Of a DNA stretch of 64,000 nucleotides, positions 47,563-56,577 are shown in pieces (within the stretch, counting starts at the first letter, position 1; each line of letters starts with the position of its first letter). The stretch lies in contig JAKFUS010000006.1 of NCBI GenBank assembly GCA_021732605.1, forward strand, positions 1 to 64,000, given 5' to 3'. This DNA is from Betaproteobacteria bacterium. GTDB lineage: Bacteria > Pseudomonadota > Gammaproteobacteria > Burkholderiales > SG8-41. Below the pieces are notes generated by a model. The model worked only from the letters and a program-made list of their open reading frames with translations, did no database searches and was not told the DNA's origin. A program made the position numbers and the translations under genes.

Positions 47563-48849
47563 ATGGAAAATCTCGCTCCAGACAACCCCGACGATCTGCC
47601 GCTCGATCAATACCTCGCGAACGGCGTACGCGAAAGCGATGTGCACGCATTGATGTCGCTACGTGGCGCGGGCGCGATGCTGAACGCGTTCATCATGGTG
47701 TTTCGCGGCAGTGAAACCGATGTACTGATACGCCTGCTGGTGATGCGCGAAATCGGCAATCGGCCCGATGCGCCGCGCTGGAGTCCGCAGGAACTCACAC
47801 AGCATTTTTCCTATCTTGACAGCACCAAACTCAATACCGTTCTTTCGCGTCTGAAGGATTTCGGTTTGTTGCTGTGGGATCAGGAAGACCGCACCTATCA
47901 GTTAAGCGGCGCGGCGCGCGTGACACTATCAGCGCTCGCCAATGTGCTGGAACTGCCGGCTGGTGACGATGCCGATCTCGCCTACATCACCTCACAGGTT
48001 GCCGCAGGCCAGGCGATAGGCCGGCCCTCTCTGGAAGCACTCAATCTGCTGCTCACCAAATATCGCGAATTGCAAAAAGAGTTTGAGGACGCAGTGGAAA
48101 GCGGCTCTGAATTTCGCATACGTCAGGCCGGCGCCAAATTCAATGCAGTGGAAGCTACCGTCGAAAAAGGCACCGAGATCATCCACTCGCTGCTCGTAGG
48201 CGGTAAGCTCGAAGATGCCATGTACCGAAACGCGCAGGCTATCGGCCAAGCGCAAAGCCGCCTGTTACGCATGCAGGCCACATTTCAACGCAACCTGCAT
48301 CAGCTCGAATTGCAAAACGTGGCCCTTGCCAGCAGTGGACTATCTTCGTCCGACGTGCTGCAATGGCTGCGCACACTCGACCGGATTCGCCTTGCGGCTG
48401 TGGGCGAAGACTCCTGCGGCGGCATGCTGCCACTGCCTTTTGCCATGAGCGATCTGATGGTCGATGTGGCCGAATATGAGTTACTCGAACGCGAGCGCGT
48501 CGCGCAGGAAAATACCGTGTTGCCACCGCCCTGCGATACGCCCGATACCGCGGAGGTGTCCAACGAGCGCTTCGCGGCACTTGACCGCTATGTCGATCAA
48601 CTCTCGCAAATACAAACAGCCCTGCCACTGTCCGATGCCGTAATCAATGGCGGTTACGCGCTATCGGCATATCGGCTGTCGCTGCTGTCGTTAATCGGCG
48701 ATGTGGAGTCGGCTGAAATGCGTGGACGTATCGCAGACCTGGCACGCCTGCCGCTACGCGTAACGCTTTCCGGTGAATACGAAAGCGTGGCCCGGGACGG
48801 CATAGCCGAAGTAAGCCGGGGTACCATCACACCGCAGGTCGCGCAATGA
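47563..48849 (+). CDS. jetA: JetA/MksF-like kleisin subunit of a condensin-type defence complex
   Basis: 428 residues, not recognised by a strong motif but fitting the first gene of a four-gene SMC operon. The N-terminal 130 residues look like a winged-helix domain (SPQELTQHFSYLDSTKLNTVLSRLKDFGLLLWDQEDRTYQLSGAARVTL). The middle is helical and coiled (KYRELQKEFEDAVESGSEFRIRQAGAKFNAVEATVEKGTE, QAQSRLLRMQATFQRNLHQLELQN). The C-terminal part is a second small domain. This matches the MukF/kleisin layout that bridges the two SMC heads. Its TGA overlaps the next ATG. It is somewhat shorter than the best-known JetA proteins, and the family assignment is from context. Confidence 0.72.
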   Translation: MENLAPDNPDDLPLDQYLANGVRESDVHALMSLRGAGAMLNAFIMVFRGSETDVLIRLLVMREIGNRPDAPRWSPQELTQHFSYLDSTKLNTVLSRLKDFGLLLWDQEDRTYQLSGAARVTLSALANVLELPAGDDADLAYITSQVAAGQAIGRPSLEALNLLLTKYRELQKEFEDAVESGSEFRIRQAGAKFNAVEATVEKGTEIIHSLLVGGKLEDAMYRNAQAIGQAQSRLLRMQATFQRNLHQLELQNVALASSGLSSSDVLQWLRTLDRIRLAAVGEDSCGGMLPLPFAMSDLMVDVAEYELLERERVAQENTVLPPPCDTPDTAEVSNERFAALDRYVDQLSQIQTALPLSDAVINGGYALSAYRLSLLSLIGDVESAEMRGRIADLARLPLRVTLSGEYESVARDGIAEVSRGTITPQVAQ

Positions 48850-49487
48850 GCGACGACGCGCAAGCACTGATCGCACGCCTCATCGCCGAACGTTGGCTGC
48901 CCCGCGCGGAACCGTTGGCGCGCCGCGTACTGGTGGATGAAGACTTCCGTGAAGACGTCACCCGCCGTCTCGCAGCCTGCGGCTTGCGACTGTTGGACAA
49001 CCCGTATGCCACGCACATTGCGCTGGGAATGGCGCATGAAGCCGAAGAACCGGTGCTCGCACGCAACGGGCAATGGTTATCAAATAATCTTGCACTGCCC
49101 CGGGATTGCATAGCGCTACTGGTGGTGCTGTGGGCACTGCTGATTTTACCCAAGCGCGAGCGGCAGATTTCTCGCCGCGACAACACTGAGACGCAGCAAA
49201 ACGACATGTTCGGTCTTGAAAAACCCATTCCTACCGGCAACGAAGTCGAAGGCAGCCTGCGCGAGGCGACCCTGATCGCGGATTTCGGTAAACAACTCGG
49301 TGGCAAAACGCGCATCAGCCTCAACCTGGGGCTGCTCTCCCGCCACGGTTTTATTGAACGGTATCAGAGCGTGATTCGTGAAGGACCGCTTCTTGATCTG
49401 GCGCTCGATCACGGCACGCTCGCGCCGCGCATACTTGACGGTGCGCTGGCTGAATTGCTTGCTACGCGCGCGGCCAGAGCGGAGTAA
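48846..49487 (+). CDS. jetB: JetB/MksE-like subunit
   Basis: 213 residues. Winged-helix rich, with IALLVVLWALLILPKRERQI in the middle (hydrophobic helix, probably core rather than membrane), then a loop of polar residues and a second half GSLREATLIADFGKQLGGKTRISLNLGLLSRHGFIERYQSV that reads like a winged-helix DNA- or partner-binding domain. Size, place between the kleisin-like and SMC-like genes and four-base overlap with jetA match MukE/MksE/JetB. Those proteins bind the kleisin and modulate the SMC ATPase. The DUF4194-like identity was not tested. Confidence 0.72.
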   Translation: MSDDAQALIARLIAERWLPRAEPLARRVLVDEDFREDVTRRLAACGLRLLDNPYATHIALGMAHEAEEPVLARNGQWLSNNLALPRDCIALLVVLWALLILPKRERQISRRDNTETQQNDMFGLEKPIPTGNEVEGSLREATLIADFGKQLGGKTRISLNLGLLSRHGFIERYQSVIREGPLLDLALDHGTLAPRILDGALAELLATRAARAE

Positions 49488-49492
49488 CGCGC

Positions 49493-52291
49493 GTGTTTCA
49501 TCTTAAAAGCATCGAGCTCGTGCATTGGGATTACTGGCAGCGCTTTCGCCAGACGCTGGATGCCAGCATTGTCGCCATCGTCGGTCCCAACGGTTCAGGC
49601 AAAACGACGCTGCTCGATGCACTGCGCACTTTGTTCGCGCTGCAATGCGCTGGCAAGCGCGATTACAAACGCTACGTTCGTCATTCCGGCGAATCTTTTG
49701 CATGGCTGCGCGCAGTGGTCGATAACCGGCGCATCGGCAATGCACGGCACCCGTTTTTTCCACTGCTGGAGGATGAGGTAACGCTGGTCTGCCGCATCCG
49801 CAAGCAGGGTGGCGACTGGCAGCGGCAGTATCTGATAGCGCCGGGAGATGCGCCGATTGATCAAACAATGGAGCGCTCAACCGAATGGCTCGGCGTGCAG
49901 GATTACAAACGGCGGCTGGCCAGCGGCGGCTTAAGCGCGGCGATTGCGGAGGTGCTCTCGCTGGAGCAGGGGGAGACCGACCGCCTGTGCGAATACTCAC
50001 CCAAAGCGCTGCTCGATCTAGTGTTCCATGTGTTCGGCGACAAACGCGTACTCGACGACTACACCCAGGCACGCGCTGATCAACGCAGCGGCGAGGCCGA
50101 GCTCGACAAACTCGATGGCGATCTCAAGCGCACGCAAAACGAGCATGAATCCTTCATCCAGCGCGCCAATAGATATCAGGAATGGCGAAGCCTTAAAAGC
50201 GAAGAAAATCAATTGCTTGCGGAGATTCGTCCGCGTATGGAGCTGGCGGAACTGCGCCTTGCGATCAATAGCGCCGAAGCACGGCTGGACACTTTGCGCC
50301 GCCAGTCGGCGCAGCACCGTATTCATATCGAACAAGAGGAACGGCGCCTCACGCGCGGCGCGGAAGCACTCGCCGCCAACAGCGTTGCCCAGCAGCGTGC
50401 CGCCGCGGCGCGCGACGAAGCGGTCGCGCGTCACAGCGCCGCGCTAGTGAGCGTCACCGGAACGCGCAACCTGCTGGGGGAGCGCGACAAGCTGCGCGCG
50501 CAAGCCGCCGCGACAACGGATAGCGCACGCGCCGCGGCACGTCTGGAACAGAATCGCCCGCGTCTGGCCGTGGTTCAGGCAAGCAAGGCGCAATGCGCGC
50601 AGCGGCGCGCCGAAATCAACGCGCGACTCGCTGCACTGCGCAGCGGCAAGGCCATGGTTGAACCGTTCGTGGAAAAATTGCGTGGCGCTCTTGACGAAGC
50701 CGGCATACCCCACATGATGCTCGCCGAAATCATCGAAGTTGCCGATGCACGTTGGCAAGCGGCAGTGGAAGCGCTGCTCGCGCCATACCGCCATCTTGTT
50801 TTGTTGAAGCGCGTTCGTGACAGCGATGCGGCGTGGCGCATCGGTGAGCGATTGCAGTATCGCAGTTTTGTCACACCCGATCTGGAGCCGCCGCCGGCGC
50901 CTGTCGAGGGCAGCGTGCTGGAAATCGCTCGCTTCATGGGCGAGGCACCGGCATGGCTCACCGGCTGGTTAAATCGTATACAACGTGTCGAAGATGCGGC
51001 CGCCGGCGCGAAACTTGATCCACGGCAGGACTGGATCACCCGCGCGGGCTACCATCGGGAGCGGCGCGGCGCACGACATCGCAGTGTCGCCGCACATGAT
51101 TATCGCTTCGGTGAAGCCGCGCGCCGCGCACAGTTGAAAGCGCTGGAAGAAGAACTGCCGCAAGTCACTGCTGAGATCGACAAACTTGCGACAGAGGAGA
51201 AAATTCTCATTTCCGATATCAGTCGAGATCAGGCCGTGGTATCTGGTGTGGATGCGGCCAATCTTCTGGCAAGCCGCGCCGAGGAGTTCGCTGCCGCAGA
51301 GGTGCGGCTCGCCGCGGAAGAAGCAGCAGAGCAGGAAGCCGGCGCAGCCCGTAATTCCGCTTCCGAAACCGAGGGCCAATTGCTGGCGGAATATGGCAAG
51401 CTCGGTGCGGAACGGCAGCAAGTCGAAGTCGCGCTGCGCGAGGCGCGCACCGCGCTGACGATTACGCAACAAGATATTCATGCGCAGGCCGACGATCAGC
51501 AAAAGCGCGGCGAACGAGAGGTGCAACTGCGCAACGGCATGCCCGCGACCTGGCAGGACGAGCAAGCGCTGGAAAAGCTGCTCTCCGATTATTCCTCGGC
51601 ACAAACTGTAAATCTCCGAATTTCTGATGTTCAGCGCCGCCTTGAACAAGGCCAATGGGAAACCGACGAGACCGTGATCGCGCGCCGCGACAAACTCGCC
51701 GAGGATGTGCGCGGCAAGAGTGAGCGCGTGGATACTGCGCGCAATCAGTGCGAACGCGCCAAGAAAATCACGGAAGCAGCCCGTGGCGAGTATCTCAACG
51801 TGCTGCGCGCCACGGTACGCAATTACGGACAGCATCTAAAGGAACTGGGGTCAAAGGCCGGCATCGAGGTGGCCTACGAGTTGCCGCATCTGGTGAACGA
51901 TGATACGACGCTGGCGCAAGCGGGGCTGAACGTGAAATTCGACTTCGATCAGAAAGGCATGATCGGCATGAACGACGGCGAGGCCTCCGGCGGGCAGCAA
52001 GTGATGAAGTCACTGATATTGCTGATCGCGCTCACAATGGAAACCGACCGTCCCGGCGGGTTCGTTTTCATCGACGAGCCTTTCGCGCATCTGGATGTGA
52101 TGAACATCGATCGCGTGGCCGCTTTTTTACGAGCGACGCAGGCGCAATATCTGATTACCACGCCAAGCACGCATAACATCAACGTCTTCAGCCCGGTGCA
52201 ACTGACACTGGTAACGCAGAAGAAACGTCCGGGCGAACGCTGGGCCCCGCCAGTGGCGATGTTGCGTAAAGATGAAACCACCGCCGCCTAA
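49493..52291 (+). CDS. jetC: JetC/MksB-like SMC ATPase
   Basis: 932 residues. Head part 1 has Walker A GPNGSGKTT (residues 31-39) after LKSIELVHWDYWQRF. Two long coiled-coil arms (about 200-385 and 530-790) flank a hinge (about 386-530, including IPHMMLAEIIEVADARWQAAVEALLAPYRHLVLL). Head part 2 has the ABC signature ASGGQQVMKSL (about 829) and Walker B GGFVFIDEPFAHLD (about 857-870). It is an SMC-type motor that would extrude DNA loops. The arms are short compared with classical SMC and MukB, as in MksB. GTG start at 49493; overlaps jetD by 20 bases. No zinc hook of the Rad50 type is seen. Confidence 0.9.
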   Translation: MFHLKSIELVHWDYWQRFRQTLDASIVAIVGPNGSGKTTLLDALRTLFALQCAGKRDYKRYVRHSGESFAWLRAVVDNRRIGNARHPFFPLLEDEVTLVCRIRKQGGDWQRQYLIAPGDAPIDQTMERSTEWLGVQDYKRRLASGGLSAAIAEVLSLEQGETDRLCEYSPKALLDLVFHVFGDKRVLDDYTQARADQRSGEAELDKLDGDLKRTQNEHESFIQRANRYQEWRSLKSEENQLLAEIRPRMELAELRLAINSAEARLDTLRRQSAQHRIHIEQEERRLTRGAEALAANSVAQQRAAAARDEAVARHSAALVSVTGTRNLLGERDKLRAQAAATTDSARAAARLEQNRPRLAVVQASKAQCAQRRAEINARLAALRSGKAMVEPFVEKLRGALDEAGIPHMMLAEIIEVADARWQAAVEALLAPYRHLVLLKRVRDSDAAWRIGERLQYRSFVTPDLEPPPAPVEGSVLEIARFMGEAPAWLTGWLNRIQRVEDAAAGAKLDPRQDWITRAGYHRERRGARHRSVAAHDYRFGEAARRAQLKALEEELPQVTAEIDKLATEEKILISDISRDQAVVSGVDAANLLASRAEEFAAAEVRLAAEEAAEQEAGAARNSASETEGQLLAEYGKLGAERQQVEVALREARTALTITQQDIHAQADDQQKRGEREVQLRNGMPATWQDEQALEKLLSDYSSAQTVNLRISDVQRRLEQGQWETDETVIARRDKLAEDVRGKSERVDTARNQCERAKKITEAARGEYLNVLRATVRNYGQHLKELGSKAGIEVAYELPHLVNDDTTLAQAGLNVKFDFDQKGMIGMNDGEASGGQQVMKSLILLIALTMETDRPGGFVFIDEPFAHLDVMNIDRVAAFLRATQAQYLITTPSTHNINVFSPVQLTLVTQKKRPGERWAPPVAMLRKDETTAA

Positions 52292-53492
52292 TGACTGGTC
52301 GGCGCCCGGCGCCGATGGCGTATGCGTGCGACTGCTGGATGTCGGTGCAAAATCCACGCTGCGCGGACGGCGCTTGCGACGTGCAATGATCGCTGACGCG
52401 CGCGCGGTTACTACTTGGCCCGCCACATGGCGCGATCTGCTGATTCAATGGCTTGATGGCGCATCTAAGCGCCGTTGGGACACGCTCATCAGCCGCGCCG
52501 GTAACGCCGGATTCTCATATGCGCACGCGCTGCTCGAAGCGCTGTTGCGTGCAGGGTTGGTCGAAACAGATGAGTCGCGCGAACATGGCCAGTGGAAAAC
52601 ACGGCAGGTTGCGTTTATTGACCCGGTTGCCTTGCGCGCAACGCTCGGCTTACCCGACGCCGACGCCCTCCGCGCGCAGCTAGCTGACGAAATCACCGCA
52701 CCACCACAGGATAGTCGCCTCGCGCCGTTGTGGACAGAACTTGCGAATTATCCACCCGCACGCGGCCTTGAGCGTTGCGCTCTGCTGCGCAAACTGGAGG
52801 CATGGATCGTGGGAAACCGCTTCGGCACACGCCGCGATTTCGCCTTGTTTGCTCGCGGTACGACCAAGGCAGTCACCAGCGCAGAGTGGAAATGGCTGGA
52901 GACGCTACCCGATTTCGCCGCTTTCGGCATCGAGCAGCACACACCGGCGCTGTGGTTACGCGCACCGCTGACGCTGCGCTTCGGCGAAAAAACAATCGAT
53001 TTGTCAGCGCCTCCCGACATGATCGGCATTTCTCCCGCGACAATCAGTACTCTCGACGGTGTTGGTGGCGAGATCGGCTGCTGGCGCATAGTCGAAAATC
53101 GCACCAGCTTCGAACGTACGGCACGAGAACATGGCGACACCGATGGCGTAATCTGGCTGCCCGGTTTTGCCCCGGGCTGGTGGAAAGAATCCGTGCAACA
53201 CATTCTGCGCCACAAACCCACGCACGCTCTGGTTGCCTGCGACCCCGATCCGGCCGGCATTTGTATTGCGCTGGACGCCGGGGCCATATGGCAATCAAGC
53301 GGACTTACTTGGCTGCCGTGGGTGATGGATGTGCGTCAACTGACGCAGCTTGATACGCGCTTGCCCTTGACCGACCATGATAAAGTTCTTCTCGAACAAT
53401 TGTCCGCGCGCGACCTCCCGCCCGCGCTCCGGGCGCTTGCAGAGTGGATGCATGCGCACAATGAAAAGGGTGAGCAGGAAGGTTATCTGTAA
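52272..53492 (+). CDS. jetD: JetD/MksG-like Toprim nuclease subunit
   Basis: 406 residues. C-terminal Toprim-type domain: conserved Glu in RIVENRTSFER (about residue 273), Gly in IWLPGFAPGWW, and the DxDxxG motif in LVACDPDPAGICIALDAG (about 320). This combination is the DUF2220 / topoisomerase VI A-like nuclease seen in JetD and MksG. The N-terminal 200 residues form a winged-helix/arm region (DUF3322-like by position). The protein would cut DNA that the SMC complex recognises as small circular or plasmid. ATG at 52272 lies inside the jetC end. A small ACACTC/GAGTGT hairpin follows the stop. Confidence 0.85.
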   Translation: MKPPPPNDWSAPGADGVCVRLLDVGAKSTLRGRRLRRAMIADARAVTTWPATWRDLLIQWLDGASKRRWDTLISRAGNAGFSYAHALLEALLRAGLVETDESREHGQWKTRQVAFIDPVALRATLGLPDADALRAQLADEITAPPQDSRLAPLWTELANYPPARGLERCALLRKLEAWIVGNRFGTRRDFALFARGTTKAVTSAEWKWLETLPDFAAFGIEQHTPALWLRAPLTLRFGEKTIDLSAPPDMIGISPATISTLDGVGGEIGCWRIVENRTSFERTAREHGDTDGVIWLPGFAPGWWKESVQHILRHKPTHALVACDPDPAGICIALDAGAIWQSSGLTWLPWVMDVRQLTQLDTRLPLTDHDKVLLEQLSARDLPPALRALAEWMHAHNEKGEQEGYL

Positions 53493-53562
53493 CACTCAGC
53501 AAAGAGTGTCATCACCGCTGCCAACGGTATGTTGCAGGATTGGTGCCCTCCGAGAAACCAAC

Positions 53563-53590
53563 ATAAGTATTTGATTTTAAACATTTATTT
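53563..53590. repeat. A+T-rich dispersed motif before lpdA
   Basis: TAAGTATTTGATT (53564-53576), identical over 13 bases to the copy at 37482, then TTAAACATTTATTTAAG. The complement fits the IHF consensus. It lies 24-37 bases before the lpdA ATG and may be part of its promoter. Confidence 0.5.
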
Positions 53591-53599
53591 AAGAATCCC

Positions 53600-55399
53600 A
53601 TGAGCAAACTCGTCGAAGTCAAGGTTCCGGATATCGGGGACTACAAAAACATTCCGGTGATCGAAGTGCTGGTCAAGCCCGGTGACACGGTAAAGGCGGA
53701 AGATCCGCTGGTCACGCTGGAATCCGACAAAGCGACGATGGACATTCCCGCGCCGTCCAGCGGCGTGGTCAAGGCGCTGAGCCTGAAACCCGGCGACAAG
53801 GTTTCCAAAGGCACGCTGATCCTGACGCTGGAAGAAGGCGCTGCCGCAGCACCGGCAGCGAAACCGGCTGCGGCTGCAGCTCCTGCCCCTGCTCCGGCCG
53901 CCCCTCAATCCTCAATCCCCAAACCTCAATCCTCGCCAGCGCCCGCAGCAACAGCCGCTGCACCCAAAGATATCTCCGGCATCAAAGCCGACTTCCATGC
54001 TGAAGTTGTCGTGCTCGGCGCCGGCCCCGGCGGTTACACCGCGGCCTTCCGCGCTGCCGACCTCGGCAAAAAAGTTGTGCTGATCGAACGTTATCCGACG
54101 CTGGGTGGCGTGTGCCTCAATGTCGGCTGCATTCCGTCAAAAGCGCTGCTGCACATGGCCAAGGTCATCACCGAAGCCGATGAAGCCGCGCATGCCGGCA
54201 TTACCTTCGGCAAACCGGTCATCGACATCGACAAGCTCCGTGCATGGAAAGACGGTGTGCTGGGCAAGCTGACCAAAGGCCTCGCCGGCATGGCCAAGCA
54301 ACGCAAGGTACAGGTCGTCACCGGCCGCGGGGAATTTGCCTCGGCGAACACCATCCGTGTTGAAACCGCGGACGGCGTCAAAACCGTCGCGTTTGAAAAC
54401 TGCATCATCGCCGCCGGTTCATCGGTCGCACGCATCCCCGGCTTCCCCTACGACAATCCGCGCATCATCGATTCCACCGGCGCGCTGAAACTCGCCGAAG
54501 TGCCGAAGCGCCTGCTGGTCATCGGCGGCGGCATCATCGGGCTCGAAATGGCCACCGTTTATGACGCACTGGGCAGCAAGATCACCGTCGTCGAACTGAT
54601 GGATGCGCTGATTCCGGGGGCGGACAAGGACATCGTGCGCGTGTTGTCGAAACGCATCGAGAAGCGTTACGAAAAAATCCTGCTCAAAACCAAGGTTGCC
54701 AAGATCGAAGCACAGAAAGCCGGATTGAAAGTGACTTTCGAAGGCACTGACGGAACCACTACCACCGACACCTTCGACGCCGCGCTGATGGCTGTCGGCC
54801 GCCGCCCCAACGGCCGTGAACTCAAGGCCGAAGCCGCAGGCGTCACGGTGAACGAGCGCGGCTACATCCCCGCCGACAAACAGCAGCGCACCAACGTCCC
54901 GCACATCTACGCCATCGGCGACATCTGCGGCGAACCGATGCTCGCGCACAAGGCCACGCACGAAGCCAAGATCGCCGCCGAAGTCATCGCCGGCCACAAG
55001 GCTTTTTTCGATGCGCGCACCATTCCTTCCGTCGCCTACACCGATCCCGAAATCGCATGGATGGGCCTGACCGAAACCCAGGCCCAGGCGCAGGGCATCG
55101 ACTACGAAAAAGCCGCCTTCCCCTGGGCCGCCAGCGGCCGCGCACTGGCCACCGGTCGTGAAGACGGCATGACCAAGCTGCTGCTCGACAAACAATCGCG
55201 CCGCGTGCTCGGTGCCGCGATCGTCGGCGTCAATGCCGGCGAACTGATTGCAGAAGCGGTGCTGGCGCTGGAAATGGGCGCCGACGCTATGGATCTCTGC
55301 CTGACCATCCATCCGCACCCGACGTTGTCGGAGACGCTGTTTTTTGCGGCAGAAATCGCGGAAGGGTCGATTACCGATCTTTACATGCCGAAAAAGTAA
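53600..55399 (+). CDS. lpdA: Dihydrolipoyl dehydrogenase with N-terminal lipoyl domain
   Basis: 599 residues, the E3 enzyme of 2-oxoacid dehydrogenase complexes, in the betaproteobacterial form with its own lipoyl domain. The lipoyl domain (residues 1-80) has the lipoylated Lys in ESDKATMDIPAPSSG. An Ala/Pro linker (80-130) contains SSIPKPQSSPAP, which is encoded by a CTCAATCC-type repeat. The flavoprotein has GAGPGGYTAAFRAADLG (FAD), the redox disulphide CLNVGC, GGGIIGLEMA (NAD) and the C-terminal His-Glu pair in TIHPHPTLSE. No aceE or aceF gene is adjacent here, which is unusual for this form. Confidence 0.95.
   Translation: MSKLVEVKVPDIGDYKNIPVIEVLVKPGDTVKAEDPLVTLESDKATMDIPAPSSGVVKALSLKPGDKVSKGTLILTLEEGAAAAPAAKPAAAAAPAPAPAAPQSSIPKPQSSPAPAATAAAPKDISGIKADFHAEVVVLGAGPGGYTAAFRAADLGKKVVLIERYPTLGGVCLNVGCIPSKALLHMAKVITEADEAAHAGITFGKPVIDIDKLRAWKDGVLGKLTKGLAGMAKQRKVQVVTGRGEFASANTIRVETADGVKTVAFENCIIAAGSSVARIPGFPYDNPRIIDSTGALKLAEVPKRLLVIGGGIIGLEMATVYDALGSKITVVELMDALIPGADKDIVRVLSKRIEKRYEKILLKTKVAKIEAQKAGLKVTFEGTDGTTTTDTFDAALMAVGRRPNGRELKAEAAGVTVNERGYIPADKQQRTNVPHIYAIGDICGEPMLAHKATHEAKIAAEVIAGHKAFFDARTIPSVAYTDPEIAWMGLTETQAQAQGIDYEKAAFPWAASGRALATGREDGMTKLLLDKQSRRVLGAAIVGVNAGELIAEAVLALEMGADAMDLCLTIHPHPTLSETLFFAAEIAEGSITDLYMPKK
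53902..53937 (+). repeat. CTCAATCC-type low-complexity repeat inside the lpdA linker
   Basis: Three imperfect copies of CCTCAATCC (CCTCAATCCTCAATCC, then CCTCAATCCTCG) are translated as part of the Ala/Pro-rich linker. The same string in both orientations forms the hairpin at 61896-61955 between korA and korB. Confidence 0.6.
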
Positions 55400-55442
55400 A
55401 TATCGGTACGGCGACAATATTGATCCGCCTTACATAAAGTAC

Positions 55443-56195
55443 ATGAAAATTGCTAACGGCATCGTAAAGCAAATTGGTCAACTTGGACTATTTCTGACGA
55501 TGTGGGTAAGTATGAGTAGCGCCGGGGCTGGGTTGTTTGGATTTGGCGGCGTGAGCTGGAAAGAAGAGGCACTACTGCACGATGGCAGCAAGATCATCGT
55601 GGAGCGGCGGCAGAGTTACGGCGGGCGACACGAAATCGGACAATCCCCGCCGATCAAAGAACAGGAAATCACGTTCAGTGTGCCGGGAACAAGCCAGCGC
55701 ATCACGTGGAAAGCCGAATTCAGTGAAGACATCGGACGCTCCAACTTTCTACTTCTCGCGCTGCATATTCTGAACAGCACACCTTACATCGTGGCTGTGC
55801 CGCATTTATGCCTTTCCTACAATAAATGGGGGAGACCCAATCCACCGTACGTGTTCTTCAGATACGAAGGCAAAGAGTGGAAACGTATTCCTCTGCAAGA
55901 TTTACCGATCGAGTTCAAGGACATCAATCTGGTGATCAGCACCAAAACGGAAGAAAAAACGATTACCGCGCAGTCTCTCGTGTCAGCTGAACTCGTCAAA
56001 AAACTGAACAGCAGTCTCAGACAACTCCAATACCGCGCCATCCTGAGGGAGCCAGTAAAAAAAGGGGCAGACGCATCATCCGTTAATTGTGAAGAGCTAG
56101 TGTCCGACGGGAAAGGTGGCTGGCGTTCGCCTGGAGGGTTCAAAGCACCTTATCCGATCACATCACCTAAAGAACACATGAGCACGCAAAAATGA
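55443..56195 (+). CDS. Secreted protein of unknown function
   Basis: 250 residues. The hydrophobic N-terminus (IGQLGLFLTMWVSMSSAGAGLFGF) suggests export. The mature part starts WKEEALLHDGSKIIVERRQSYGGRHEIGQSPPIKEQEITF, a pattern I associate with uncharacterised betaproteobacterial proteins. Three cysteines. The gene is visibly A+T-richer than its neighbours, which suggests later acquisition. The start at 55443 is chosen over the longer frame because it gives a signal peptide and does not overlap lpdA. The ribosome-binding site is weak. It sits between lpdA and hicBA, in an accessory-looking stretch. Confidence 0.65.
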   Translation: MKIANGIVKQIGQLGLFLTMWVSMSSAGAGLFGFGGVSWKEEALLHDGSKIIVERRQSYGGRHEIGQSPPIKEQEITFSVPGTSQRITWKAEFSEDIGRSNFLLLALHILNSTPYIVAVPHLCLSYNKWGRPNPPYVFFRYEGKEWKRIPLQDLPIEFKDINLVISTKTEEKTITAQSLVSAELVKKLNSSLRQLQYRAILREPVKKGADASSVNCEELVSDGKGGWRSPGGFKAPYPITSPKEHMSTQK

Positions 56196-56200
56196 AGCCC

Positions 56201-56238
56201 ACGTAGGGCGTAATAACCGAAAAGCGTTGCGCCGTATG
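56201..56238. repeat. REP-like palindromic fragment upstream of hicB
   Basis: GTAGGGCGTAATAACCGAAA followed by AGCGTTGCGCCGTATG contains an imperfect stem (GGCGTAA / TTGCGCC). This kind of 'TAGGGCG..AACCGAA..GCG..CGCC' sequence is a familiar interspersed element in many proteobacterial genomes. The remaining part of this gap shows nothing clear besides a TAGAAT hexamer before hicB. Confidence 0.5.
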
Positions 56239-56367
56239 CGGTGATTGAGAGTGCGGGCACATTCGCGTAAGGAACCGGCAGGCGACCACAGCGAATGCCC
56301 GATTGATGCGGTGAATTCATGTTTTTAGCTGCTAGAATGACCATAGCCTGTCTTAAGGATAACAACC

Positions 56368-56577
56368 ATGCACGCTTACACCGCCGTAATCGAACGCTGC
56401 CCCGATACCAACCTCTACGTCGGCCATGTACCCGGCTTCCCCGGCGCCCACAGCCAGGGCGTGACGCTCGATGAATTGCATGCGAATCTGCGGGAAGTGA
56501 TCGCCATGCTGCTCGATGACGGCGAACCGAAGCTCAATACCGAATTTGTCGGAATTCAAACCGTCGTTGTGGATTGA
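56368..56577 (+). CDS. hicB: HicB-type antitoxin
   Basis: 69 residues. The HicB partial RNase H fold: YTAVIERCPDTNLYVGHVPGFPGAHSQGVTLDELHANLREVIAMLLDDGE, with the typical P-x-F/L-P-G-x-x-x-x-G loop. No added DNA-binding domain is present, so it is the short form. It ends one base before the hicA ATG. Antitoxin-first order here (hicB-hicA). Confidence 0.92.
   Translation: MHAYTAVIERCPDTNLYVGHVPGFPGAHSQGVTLDELHANLREVIAMLLDDGEPKLNTEFVGIQTVVVD

Noticed and set aside
53492-53509. Hairpin ACACTC-N6-GAGTGT after jetD as a terminator
   Set aside because: Only 6 bp and no T-run; noted in the jetD entry but not called as a terminator.
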